A stretch of DNA of 64,000 bases from Monarcha castaneiventris obscurior (lineage: Eukaryota; Chordata; Aves; Passeriformes; Monarchidae): contig JAMPIT010000230.1 in NCBI GenBank assembly GCA_026261815.1, positions 10,973,001 through 11,037,000 on the forward strand. Direction: 5' to 3'. Positions 26,001-36,070 of the stretch are shown here, one piece after another. The first letter of the stretch is position 1; every line of letters starts with the position of its first letter. Position numbers and translations under genes: made by a program. The notes under the pieces are model-generated. The model was not told the DNA's origin. It ran no database searches and saw only the letters and a list, made by a program, of their open reading frames with translations.

Positions 26001-28379
26001 AGACCTGTACATTCTGTTCAGTGTAGCCTGTTAGTGTTTAGGGAGCACAGTTTTGCAGTCATTTTATAAAGACAGAGGAGAGGGAAAGATGTCTGTAAAT
26101 ATTCTAGGCATATTCCAGTCTTAAGACAGTGTCTTGACCCTTGAGAATATTCACTTAAAATCTCAATTTTTGAACTGTTCCTTTAGTCACTTGAGTTTCA
26201 AGGATATTGGTTTCTCTGATTTAGCTGTTTGTGTAAATTTTATGGATGGACTGCAGTGACACATAGTTTTTGGTGCTTTGATACAGAAAAATAGATAAAA
26301 TAAGAACGTTAAATCTTACAAAAAATCTAGGAAATTTCAAGAAGTAAATTTGCTCAAAGAAAGAAGCTGATTTAACAGTGCTGTGATTTATATATCACCA
26401 GTGGGAGGTGGCATGTTTAATATTGTGTAGAAGCATAAGGCTCTTATTGTCTGTGATAGTATTTGAAGTGTACTTTTCCTTTCTAAATTTGCAATCCATA
26501 GCTATAGCAACAAATAAATATAGCAGTCACATTTACAACACAGTTATTATGTTTTACATTTGCTATAAAAGGTATATTTTAAAATAATTCTCAGAAGATA
26601 GATTATAGCAGTTTTACATCAGGGTTAGCTTCCTAATGGGTCCTCAGAGTGAGAATGTGCAGCATTTGCTGTTTATTAAAATGAACCACTAAGTTTTCTG
26701 GACCTGGTGTTAATGTTATGAATTGCATTAGGAATTAGATTTTCAAACTATGCACGTGATTGTATTTCGGAACACTCCATTCTTTTTTTTATATCAATTA
26801 TCTCAAGAATGTCATGGTTAACTACAGTTTGCCACAGTTATAAAGCAGGAACTCTTATTTATTGGTCAAGTACTATATTTATGTTTGAACAAAACACCTT
26901 TTGTTTTACTTTGCTTATCAACAAGCACTACTGTTTTCAGCTAAGGTTACATTTAATAATTAAGTTTTCTAGGGGCAAGAAGTCAACTATATCTTTAATG
27001 AGTTCAGTGACATCACTAGGGCTGCTTATGCTCCTTGGCAATAGTCTGCTTTGTGTGAGCAGATCACATTAGCTTTAAGAGAGTAGCACAGATGCCAAGG
27101 TCAGGGCATTGGTAAGTAAGAGATCTTTGAGTAAAATAAAGACCTAAAACTGTCCAAGGCAAGGGAACAATGAACTGCTGTTCGGCAAGATGGTTGCAAC
27201 TCTCTTAAGTTATTTTGTTCTACATTTGAGGGTTTCCTATGTATCCCTTGCCTGTGACAGTTGGGTGAGGAGCAAGCAGGATCCTGAAGTTTTGGGCTAA
27301 AAGTGGCAAGAAGAAAAAGTATGCTGACGCCATGGTAGTACTGGCCTTTCTGCAATTTTTCATGTTTGAGCACTCCAAGCATGGTGGCAACTTTAATCTA
27401 TGATGCAACCCTCATAATCAGTTGGAAATTTGCAAAAGGAGAATTTGGGGTGGAAGTGCTTTTTTAATACCTGGTTGAGAAGGCCTGCTTTTGTAGTTGG
27501 TCTGTGGTTTGGCACTGACAAACAGAAGTATATTGCAAAAGGGTGTTGTTTTATCTCTGTTCAAAAGGTGAAATTGGTGAATTCTCACCCATTTTATTTC
27601 ATATTCCTTTAGCTTGTGTATAGAGGAAGAACTGGACCTGCTTTTTGCCTTAAGTCAGAGAGAAGACCATGGGACAGAATTAGTACAAACAAAATGGAAA
27701 GGAAGGCAGTGAAACAAGTCCCTGAAGAGAGTGAGAGCCAGTAATGGGTGTTATAGCAGGCAGAAAAGACAGGAGAACGTGCTGAAGAAAAAGTCTGAAC
27801 TGGAAATAGCCTTCAACCAAAACCAGAGTGTTCACAGGGAGAAGTGGTGGAATAATACACAGACATTTGTATGAGATTTAAAAATTGCGCATCCCATCAG
27901 GCTGAGTAACGTTCATCCATGTGTTGCATACTGTTGGAAATGTTAATTTTTTTCCATGGCACTTGCCAGCTTGCTCTCATAGATTCAAAATGCAGCCTCT
28001 ACTGGTTGTGTTAGAACTAGCTGAGGAATAAACATGCCCAATTACTGAAATATGTCAGACAAAAAAGATGCCATGCATAGAATGAGGGGAATAGGAAGAT
28101 TGCTTTTCCCTCAAGGGGGTTGGCAACAATAACAGTAAAAGTTAACTACATGCATGCATTCCAAGTGATTTAAAAACTTGAAACGTCATAGCACATTTTT
28201 TATGTGATGGCATTATCTTATTGCCAGGGCAAGGTACCCTTACTGCTGGGAAGCAGAGCTATGAAAGCAAGCACTTAAACCCACAGCAAGACCTACCAGC
28301 TTGGAAGTTCCTTAATGACTAATGCCTTAAAAACGAGGTGCCTGGTCTGGGGAGGAAGCTTCATGTTTAATTTAGGATT
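23041..28379. other. Non-coding, AT-rich, nothing firm
   Basis: No exon or RNA gene is supported. Near 25955-26040 the stretch with CCCATTGAAAT and GGCTTCAGTGG vaguely resembles an amniote palindromic repeat of the 'cccattgacttcaatggg' type, but the match is too poor to annotate. A-rich and T-rich runs occur at about 24465-24478 and 25305-25332. Confidence 0.5.
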
Positions 28380-28570
28380 GTTTGGTGCCCTGAGCTCCGC
28401 TTCTGTGCGTGACCAAAGCCGAGCTAATCCAAGTATCTTGACATTTCTCTGCCTACTCCCATCTGTGTGCGCAGAGCACAGCGAGCGAGCACTGACTCAG
28501 CTGGAGGCCTCGCACAATGTGTTGCGGTGGCTGCTGAAACAAAGGGGAGCCAAGCTCATCATCTGACACC
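28380..28570. other. CpG-bearing segment, possible conserved regulatory element
   Basis: This patch is richer in GC and CpG than its surroundings (GCGTGACC, GCGAGCGAGC, CTCGCAC, TTGCGG). It holds a TGACTCAGC AP-1/MAF-type site (28493-28501) and an AACAAAG SOX/TCF-type site (28538-28544). Open frames cross it on both strands but none matches a protein I know. The texture resembles a conserved non-coding enhancer; this is inference, since no alignment could be made. Confidence 0.3.
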
Positions 28571-29541
28571 AGAGTGGGTACAGCAGCATTTAGCAAATGA
28601 AAGATGGGAATTTGTTTTTCACCTTTTTGTGCTTCATTTCTTCCTTTGTCACAACTGCGCCATTGCAGAACAAAAAAATTCCCTGGGACAGAAGAAGAGA
28701 CTATAAATCTTTCCATGAAGTATGGGGTCTCGCTGAGGATTCCCAGCTGGTTGTGCCCTTGCCTTTTTTTTATTCTGGCTGGTGACTCTTTTAATGTATA
28801 TTGTATAAATGGATCTCCAAATTGTTTAAACTATATCTTTTATTACATGAGTCCCAATTCTACAAAGCAATGGGATGGCAGAGCTGAAATGGTTTCTCCT
28901 GTCATGTAATATCATACTCAGTTTTTCAGGTGTGTTGCCTTGTATATTTAGAGAAACAGCTGGTTTCTAGGGAGTGGGTTGGAGGCCTTAGGAAGAAATT
29001 GTTTTCCTCTAAGCAGGTTTATGGGAGCTAGTTTGCTGTGATTGATTGCGAGAGTCTAGGTGTCTGAACACCAAAACGAAGGCAGGAAGAAAAAGGTGGG
29101 GGGAAAGGAAGAAAAACTGACATCTGAGAAAACAAGTTGCTCGATAAATACAAGCCATAAGAGCTCCTTCATTCCATATGCAGCTTGCTCAGGTTTCCAC
29201 GAGAAAATCTTGCCAGTAGGAAATGGCAATACAGATTTTAATCTGTAGGGAAAAGCAAGAGTGCCAGATCAAATACATCACAAATGCCCACATGTTGCTG
29301 TCTTCTGGCTCAGAGACCCAGTCACTATCTTCAGCCACTGCTCCCAGGTTAGTCCCCTCTGCCCATCTCAGCACCTCATGCTTTCCCATGCAAGGTTTGC
29401 CTCAGTGCTTTCCATTCCTGCTGAGATGATGCTTTCCTTCTGTATGAAACACTAAGTGGAACTCATACCTTACATCTTAAACAAAGGAAAACATCTTTGA
29501 GACCCTCTCCTCATGAAGAAATGTCTCTTGATTAGCATTAT
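28571..29541. other. Non-coding, nothing recognised
   Basis: Short overlapping open frames occur on both strands without recognisable content. The phrase TTAGGAAGAAATTG near 28988 resembles a CR1 motif but is too short to call. Confidence 0.45.
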
Positions 29542-29559
29542 TGACCCAAATATGGGTCA
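29542..29559. promoter_or_regulatory. Perfect everted repeat TGACCCA-n4-TGGGTCA
   Basis: TGACCCA (29542-29548) and TGGGTCA (29553-29559) form perfect 7-bp arms around AATA. Read as nuclear-receptor half sites (TGACCC and GGGTCA), the spacing is six bases, an ER6 arrangement known for some retinoid, PXR and CAR type receptors. No promoter is visible nearby, so binding is speculative. Confidence 0.3.
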
Positions 29560-29749
29560 TTTCAGTGATTCTCCTGGAGCTCTTGGGATACTTTCCTGAA
29601 ACTTGCCACACATGAAGGTTTTCCTGCTCAGCATCATTTCCCGACAGAGCTCTCAATGCCCTGTCGCTGACCTTGTTCCTGAGAAAAGCAATTCACACAT
29701 CACATGCTGTGGGATTAGGAGGGAGCATTTCTGTGCTTTTGAGTCAATA

Positions 29750-30110
29750 TAGTGTACCAAATACTCGGTTTGGACCTGTAACAATTGGCTTACACCTTGT
29801 TCATGTGGTAGCATTTAAATTGTGTGTCAATGAAATAAATGAGGAGCTGGCCCAGCAGACGGTGCTGCTATTTAATGAGAGCTCAGTGCTTCCCTGAAAC
29901 TTCATATCTCTGTAATGAATGTGTTATCAGACATTAAATAGTGTAGTGTTAGCACCACATGCTTTCTTCAAGGCCTGTTCATGATTCAGGCCGATGTTTT
30001 AACTCCAGTGCAGGGATTCCACTGCTGGACGAGCAAACCTCTTACTGCTGTGGCATATGTGCAGTAACTGTGTGCCAGCCTAGCAGACCATAAATGTGCA
30101 GCAGCTACGA
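29750..30110. other. Possible conserved non-coding element
   Basis: The block has balanced composition and contains ACAATTGG (SOX-like), several TTTAAT/TTAATGAG homeodomain-type cores and little simple sequence. A 74-codon frame (29673-29897) crosses its start without a recognisable product. I judge it enhancer-like by texture only. Confidence 0.25.
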
Positions 30111-31300
30111 AATCCAATGAAAACTGAAATGCAGAAATTTGCTTGGTTTATTCTCTTTTGGAGTATCAGGAGCTCAGATCTTGAAAACTTGGTGATGGAT
30201 CATCCTATACTCTGCTGCTGAAAAGCAGCATTAAGAAAGTTGTTGTTTGCCAACTTTTCAGAAGTGTGCTGTCAAATAAACCCATATCTTATCTAAGATA
30301 GGAATTGCATTAAAAACCTCACTAAAATGTAAATTAGATTTTACTTCCTTCTAGACAGAGTTCATTCCTTAAAGGTATGTCTTTTTCCTGGGAAGCATTC
30401 TCCATAGGTTTTTATTAGACCCTTGATTATAGTTTACCATGTCTTCCTTTATGTTTCCAACTGGCCATGAAGTGTGGGCTCTCTGTGAATGATCTGGTGC
30501 TGAGTTTGATGGGCAATCTCAGCTGTTCTGTGAGCTGTACAGGTTAGAGCTGGGAGAAGTTCAAATGTGACCAGACTGGCCATGTGTCACGGCACTTTAT
30601 GCCTGCATATAGTGCACCAAACGCAGTTATGCAATGGAGAAGATTATCAAAGATGTTTTGAAGGTTGCAAATGGGTTTTATGAGTGAGAATCATCCTTTT
30701 TGTTGCTTACAAAGATGAAAGGGCTCAATTTTCACACACATGAAAAAAAAGACTGTCAGATGTTTTAAATGTAAAAACTGCATAATGTGGCTTCTTGTCA
30801 TATCTGTGGTTCCCTTGTGGATGAAAATTTTAATCAGATGGTTTTGTACTTTAAAGGCTTTTCATTTGATTTACAACTTGTAGGAGTGGAGTAGCAGTAA
30901 GCAATCAGGGAGAATGCCATGAAGAGGACAAAAGGAAGGTGAAACACAGCGTTAATAATTTAGTTTCAATAACCTTAAAAGGTTTACCAGTCACTTTTAA
31001 CCTTGTATCAGAAAAAAGAAGAGCACAAAAAGCAAGCTACTGCAGTGAATCAGAAAAATGTTTCTTTTAATTTGTTACTCATTTATCTAAGTCTGGATAG
31101 AAAGCAACCAATACATTTGTTAACCAAAAGGGCCAGAAAGACAACTACCCATCAATTTGATTTAGTGCTTTTGGAAGGACTGCCTGACATTTCACCAGGG
31201 TCAGTAAAGTCATGAACTAATGGTGATTGTGGCTCTGGAAATGTAGCAGTCTTACGAGTATTTCAGATAAGCCAAAGCAAGATTTTAAGCAGGCTGTAGG
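30111..31300. other. Non-coding, nothing firm
   Basis: A small inverted repeat, TATCTTA-TC-TAAGATA (30285-30300), gives paired GATA-type motifs. Otherwise I see no feature that I can support. Confidence 0.45.
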
Positions 31301-31377
31301 ATTTTCAGAAGTGCTTAGGCAGGCTAGGCACCTAAATGTTATTGATCTCAGAGGGAATTAGATACCAATTCAGAGCC
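31301..31377. repeat. Degraded palindromic amniote interspersed repeat
   Basis: The sequence runs ATTTTCAGAAGTGCTTAGGC ... GGCACCTAAATG ... TTGATCTCAGAGGGAATTAG. This resembles a palindromic repeat frequent in turtles and crocodilians, with 'ttttcaaaagtgccta', 'ggcacctaa' and 'cattgatttcaatggg' blocks. Residual inverted symmetry remains (GGCACCTAA against TTAGATACC). It is probably an old non-autonomous DNA-transposon-like element. The family name is not assigned. Confidence 0.4.
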
Positions 31378-31411
31378 TCACATACTTTCAAAAAGCTGGT
31401 AAGCACCCATG

Positions 31412-31471
31412 TTCAGGTTTTTTGCCTGAACAAAACCAGACAGAGATTCAGGGTCTGAATCTCTGTCTGGT
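31412..31471. repeat. Two adjacent hairpins, one with 17-bp perfect arms
   Basis: The first hairpin is TTCAGG (31412-31417) against CCTGAA (31425-31430) with a 7-base loop. The second is ACCAGACAGAGATTCAG (31435-31451) against CTGAATCTCTGTCTGGT (31455-31471) with a 3-base GGT loop and no mismatch. They lie just right of the degraded palindromic repeat. Perfect 17-bp arms are very unlikely by chance in unique DNA and suggest a recent palindrome-forming event. Confidence 0.97.
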
Positions 31472-32237
31472 CTCATAAAAGCCAGGGTAACATAAAAAGT
31501 GACATCTTCATGTTGGTTGTGTGGGAGTTTTAAAAAAGAAGTGTAGTTTTGGTATTTGTTACGAAGGATCAGGACATCATAAAAATTCATGTGGCGTTTG
31601 TATACATAACTTCTCAGCTGAACAGTTGTGCTTCCATCTTTTGAACATGTACATTTCAAATTTTGCCACAAATGTGCTACATGTATTTCAGTCTTTGGCA
31701 CAATACTTTGAAGCCATCTTTGTAACTCTCTGTCTTCATGGTATTAGGCAGTTTGTACAACGTTGTTGAAAATGTTTCTAAGTAAAAAAATTAAATTCCT
31801 GAGATTCAAGGTTGGGAACCCACACTTTGGGACCTTCTGTGATCTAATCTAATTTTGATAAAAATGGTCCAACACTTAAATGTCCAGGTACCCGTGCTAT
31901 ATAATGAATTATAGAGTATTTCTTGTATACATGTGCCAAATATGGCACCACAAGAATAATATCTTAATTATTATTTAATTACAAGGTTCTCCATAATTTT
32001 TATACAGAAAGCCTTAAATACCCATTTATCTATCTTCTGTGCACTTTTCCTTCATAATGCCAAACCTTTAAAACCCTTTAGCATTAATTATTCCACTCAA
32101 AACTGCAAGATGTGCTCTTTTTTTTTTCAAGTAGACTTGTTGCCATTTGACAGCAAGATTCTGCACACGCTTTTGTTATGCAACTTTATGTTAGAATTGG
32201 AAAGATATTGAGCTCCCTGTATACTTTTTTCTTACAG
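31472..32237. other. Non-coding, nothing recognised
   Basis: The left part overlaps open frames on both strands that simply run through the hairpin sequence. No supported gene. Confidence 0.45.
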
Positions 32238-32468
32238 ATCAGAGGGAACAATCGTTTATTTCCATTGCAGAAATTATCAATGACTTCACTTGTAGGTATA
32301 AAACAAATGCATGTGAAAGCAGAGTCTCCTCTCCACAGAGATTACATCTTCATTTATATTGAGAAGCATCGTGTAAATGTGGAAAATAGTGATAATTGTA
32401 TCATTTTCGCTGTTGCCCAAACTGATGATTGTAAAGAATCAGGTTACTTTTTTAAAATATATGAGCTG
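32238..32468 (+). CDS. Weak candidate exon, 77 codons, unknown product
   Basis: The plus strand has a pyrimidine-rich acceptor-like site ending at AG 32236-32237 (TACTTTTTTCTTACAG). It is followed by 231 bases, exactly 77 codons, open in one frame, up to a GTAAAA donor-like site at 32469. The frame continues open to a stop at 32502-32504. The peptide is mixed, with two cysteines and alternating hydrophobic and charged residues near residues 33-55. It matches nothing I recognise. A second donor-like GTATAA at 32296 would give a 58-bp exon instead. Frames of this size arise by chance in this DNA, and splice-like sites are common, so this entry marks a place to test and is not a gene call. Confidence 0.12.
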
Positions 32469-33624
32469 GTAAAATGGATTATTTCCATCCTGTGGCATTG
32501 TTAATTGGCTGATTGCTGTTTACCACTGTAGTGGCATTGTTTTTATGAGAAGTTGAATGAAAAGTGATGGATGAAAATCCACAGTTTATTTTAGTGAAAG
32601 AGAAGATGTCCTTAGAACAAAGTTGAAATTACAAGCACTGAGAAATCCACAAATGAAGAGGTTCATGAGTGGGTCACTAGGATAAGAAATCTGTTCGTGT
32701 TCTTAGCTGCTCTGAGTATGATGGTCTCTGCTGAGACAGGTAATGGTGTATTAGGGATTAAAGTAAGGTCTTTCTGATTTGTTTGCATTTTAATGAGAAT
32801 GTAATTTCTTAGTCTTACCTCCATGTAAAACTTGCACACTGTCAGATTTGTAGGGATATTCATGAGTTTAAAAGGAATGGTAGTTAATTAGCATTTGGAA
32901 TATACTATAGCTTTGAAAATGTGGACTGGGGGTGGGATAAGTCTGAAACCAAAATAGACTAGCACACCATAAGTCTCTATTTGAAGTGAACTAATTGAAC
33001 TAAATTGCTGGGTTTTATATTCATAGTTAGTCTGTCTCCTGACTTTTATTATTTTTACTAAATTGCTCCTTATTAGAAATGGCTGTAGTTGAGTCCATGA
33101 ATTGTTGACAAAAGAATCTCTTCAACTTTGCCTTTGATTATTCATGTTATGCTGTTGATCTTTGGAATAATATTCTGTAGTTTAAGCTTTCAGAGCACAG
33201 GAACAAAACGTATAAACAGAAAGAAGGCAGGTTTGAAAAGATTTTAGGCCAGCTATACAACCTCTTTCCATTTAAGCTTTTGTTCAAGAGATTTTGTTCA
33301 CAAATAAGCCCACAGATATTTAGTTGATTTTTAAAAATTTTACTCAAGAGACCTTCATTTCCTCATCTGAGGTATGCAGTGTGTTGTAAGACTTCTAGCA
33401 GTAAACAACTTGTTTGTTAAGTAATGTACAAGTATCGAAATAATAATTATTTCTTTGCTATTTCTTAATCTTAGCCTCAGCTGTATTGTTCCTGGAATCT
33501 TTGCTAAATTTATTTCCAAGGCACTAACTCATGGGAGCAGTCCCATGATTTCAAGCTGAAAGGCTCAAGTGGGCTTTTGTAACATTCTATTTATGGAGTT
33601 CATTTATTGACTTTTCTGTAATGC
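32469..33624. other. Non-coding, one small hairpin
   Basis: The one local structure I see is TCATGGGA (33529-33536) against TCCCATGA (33541-33548), with a GCAG loop. No exon or repeat family is visible elsewhere in the stretch. Confidence 0.5.
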
Positions 33625-33848
33625 TCAGCTCTGTAGTGTCTGAACACCTCACAGATACTAATGCATTGAGCATCTCAGCACTCCAGTGCAGTTGGGAAAG
33701 TTTTATTTTATGGATGGGGATTTGAAGCAGTTAAAACACTGGCCGGCACAAGCACACTGGCACTTTGTAGCAGAGTTGAGGAAAGAACCTGTATTATCTA
33801 ATTCCCTCTCCAGCACCTTGAGCAAAACACCATCTTTCCTCTCTAAAC
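33625..33848 (+). mobile_element. Ancient amniote interspersed repeat (LINE/SINE-end type)
   Basis: The order of motifs follows a repeat widespread in amniotes: CTCTGTAGTGTCTGAACACC, then CTCACAGATACTAATGC, then GTTGGGAAAGTTTTATTTTA, TGGATGGGGATTTGAAGCA, GTAGCAGAGTTGAGGAAAGA and CTAATTCCCTCTCCAGCACC. These correspond to the 'cctcacaa', 'attttacagatggggaaactgaggca', 'ggcagagctgggaatagaaccc' and 'cccagtccagtgc' blocks known from reptile and mammal genomes. The copy is near full length for that segment but diverged throughout. I do not assign a database name. A 68-codon plus frame and a 72-codon minus frame inside are by-products. Confidence 0.65.
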
Positions 33849-34499
33849 AAGTTTGCACTTGTTTTCCAATGACAAATAGACTGTCAAAGTAGTTTAAAGG
33901 TCTGTCATGGTTGGAAAACATCAGCTATGGTTCTAAAGTTAACCAGGAGCTTAAATTTCCCCTCTGCTGGCAATGGCTGTGGGCCCTTGAACTGCGGGCA
34001 CCACAAAATCCCTGGGGATGCACCATGACTTTGTCATAGTTCAGCTGAAATTGAAAACTCTGAGTGTTTGGGACACAGAACAGGCACCAGTGAACTGTGA
34101 ATTCTATCTATATGTATGTCTATATTTTTGCAGGGAAATCACTGATAACACTGTGAAGGAGGAGGGAGCAACATAATTGTTAAAAAAGAAGTGTTTCCAT
34201 GTGGGAACATCATCAGAGTGAAAGAGGGGTTGTTGGAAAAATTATTCTGATCATCAAGGTTTGTTTGAGTTTGGTACATCTGTACAAATGCAATTTACCT
34301 TTAAGTGTAACAGGCTGTCGTGTTAAGCTCCCTGTCCACTGTGAGGAAATCACCGTTATGGCTTTCATATGGGAAGGAATTCAGGAGTGCCTTGTTTACA
34401 TTGCTACCATTTATAAAACATTTAAAGCAGCTATTCTGCTGAATAAACATTCAAGAGCCTGAAGGATAAGCATATCTCTTAAACTTCTTAAGACTAAAC
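33849..34499. other. Non-coding, nothing recognised
   Basis: A short link between the ancient repeat and a conserved-looking block. No feature supported. Confidence 0.45.
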
Positions 34500-34860
34500 T
34501 TTCCAAACCATTTCCTGCCAGAGGGACCTAGCAGTAAAATTGCAAACTCTGTGCTCCAAGATGAGATAGGCAGAATTAGATTAAGCAGCTTACTGTTGAC
34601 ATGTCTATTGATCTGGGTTCAGTGCCATTTCCTGTCTCTGCTAGCAGTTAGATTGCTGTATACAATAACACAGTGGCCTGGTTTATGTGAAACTGGGGGA
34701 CTCCGAGCATCAATTACTCCAGGAAGGCAGTGGCAATGGGAGATAAGGTTAAGCCGCTCACAGTGTTTAAGACTGCTGAAACCCAAGCAACATATTTGCT
34801 GTCTAAATTGCTGCTTATAAATTTGACAGAGTTCCATTTATGTTGTTGATTTTTTTTTCC
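34500..34860. other. Possible conserved non-coding element
   Basis: About 360 bp of complex, non-repetitive sequence with even composition. It is dense in developmental-type motifs: TTGATCTGGG, ATTAGATTAAGC, CAATTACTCC, TAAGCCGCTCACAG and GCTTATAAATTTGAC. Open frames on both strands (34551-34820 plus, 34619-34837 minus) are unrecognisable and mirror one another, which argues against coding. I consider this one of the best enhancer candidates in the window, on texture alone. Confidence 0.35.
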
Positions 34861-36009
34861 CCCTCTCCAAAGAGAGATCATCCTGTATTATTCTCTGCAG
34901 GTAGCAGTTTGGTTCTCATTATAAACACTCATTGTTCGTTAGCCTTCACTTCCTATCAGCCCTTTGTTAAAAGTTCCCAAGCATCACCTGGATATTTGAA
35001 TAGAAAATAGTTAGACAGGAGGGAGAAATGCATGTAATATTATAGAAAATACCCATAATAAACTAACAAAATTTTCATGGTCATATTGATTCTGGTGGTG
35101 CATTAAAGGTATTCTTTCTTTTTATTTTTTTTCCTTGCTATCTGGGAACACAGCATTGAATAACAGTGGCAAATAGGAAAGAAATCTGGTACCCTTGAAT
35201 TTCTCATTTAGTCTTCTGTTTTCTTCATAAGCAGTTCTCTTTTATGCCGTGCGACTTTTTTCTCTTTCTCAGAGACTGTGAACAGAATCAGTTAAAAGCA
35301 AAGTGATGCTTTTCACATTTAAAGAAGCCTGTAGAGAATTGTTTCAGGGGTCTGCTTGTGATTAACTCAACCTGGGTTTTTTCCTCTGGAAGAGGGTCAT
35401 GCAGAAGATTTTTTCTCCAGGGGGCACCTTTTAAGCCACTTTACAGGTGGCTATCTCAGTTTTATGCCACACGCATTTCCATTGTCTTAAAATCAACCTT
35501 CAAAAAGAAAGTCAGTATTCCCATAGAAGTATGAGCAAAGTTGTGTCAGTTCTGGCATTGTGATGGGAGATCTGTGCTGTGAAACTGATGAAAGGAAATA
35601 TTTTAATAGTGACATTTGAGTTCATTTATCATGACATTTTAGGGACTTGGTGGTACATATTTTTATCTTTGAACAATCTCCCAGCAGTCTACTGCCATTA
35701 AAGGGGGGAGGGCACTCCTTCCACAAAGAGCACAGTGCTATAAAAGCCCAAAACGATACAGCAGTCAGCTGTGATGAACTGAAGTAGTTCTAACTGGTAT
35801 GTGACAAAAAATGGAATTGTCTCCTTTTATTAATTTTTAAATATCTTGACATGCTATAATTAACATTGCCCTATGCTAAAATTACAACAACATCTGAGCT
35901 TCTGTATATTGGCTCATACCTTGATGCTATAAATGAACATAGGAATATGGGAAAGCTAACAGAACGTATTTCAAGTATGTTTTAGCATTTCACTGGCATA
36001 CTTTTAAGT
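34861..36009. other. Non-coding, nothing recognised
   Basis: AT-rich with pyrimidine runs near 35107-35135. No supported feature. Confidence 0.5.
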
Positions 36010-36015
36010 TTTATT
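36010..36015 (-). promoter_or_regulatory. Possible polyadenylation hexamer AATAAA
   Basis: On the minus strand AATAAA lies 55 bases beyond the stop codon of the candidate exon at 36071-36464. That position would suit a very short 3' UTR. The hexamer is common by chance in AT-rich DNA and carries weight only with the exon. Confidence 0.2.
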
Positions 36016-36070
36016 TTAATGAGTTGCTGATTGATGTTATTGTTGGCAATGCATAAGGGGCACTAAAATA

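Noticed and set aside
25955..26040. Possible 'cccattgacttcaatggg'-type palindromic amniote repeat
   Set aside because: Only two short blocks agree and symmetry is lost; too weak to annotate.
28965..29010. CR1-like phrase TTAGGAAGAAATTG
   Set aside because: A single short motif with no flanking CR1 blocks.
33686..33921. Overlapping 68- and 72-codon frames on opposite strands
   Set aside because: Both run through the ancient interspersed repeat and have no independent support.
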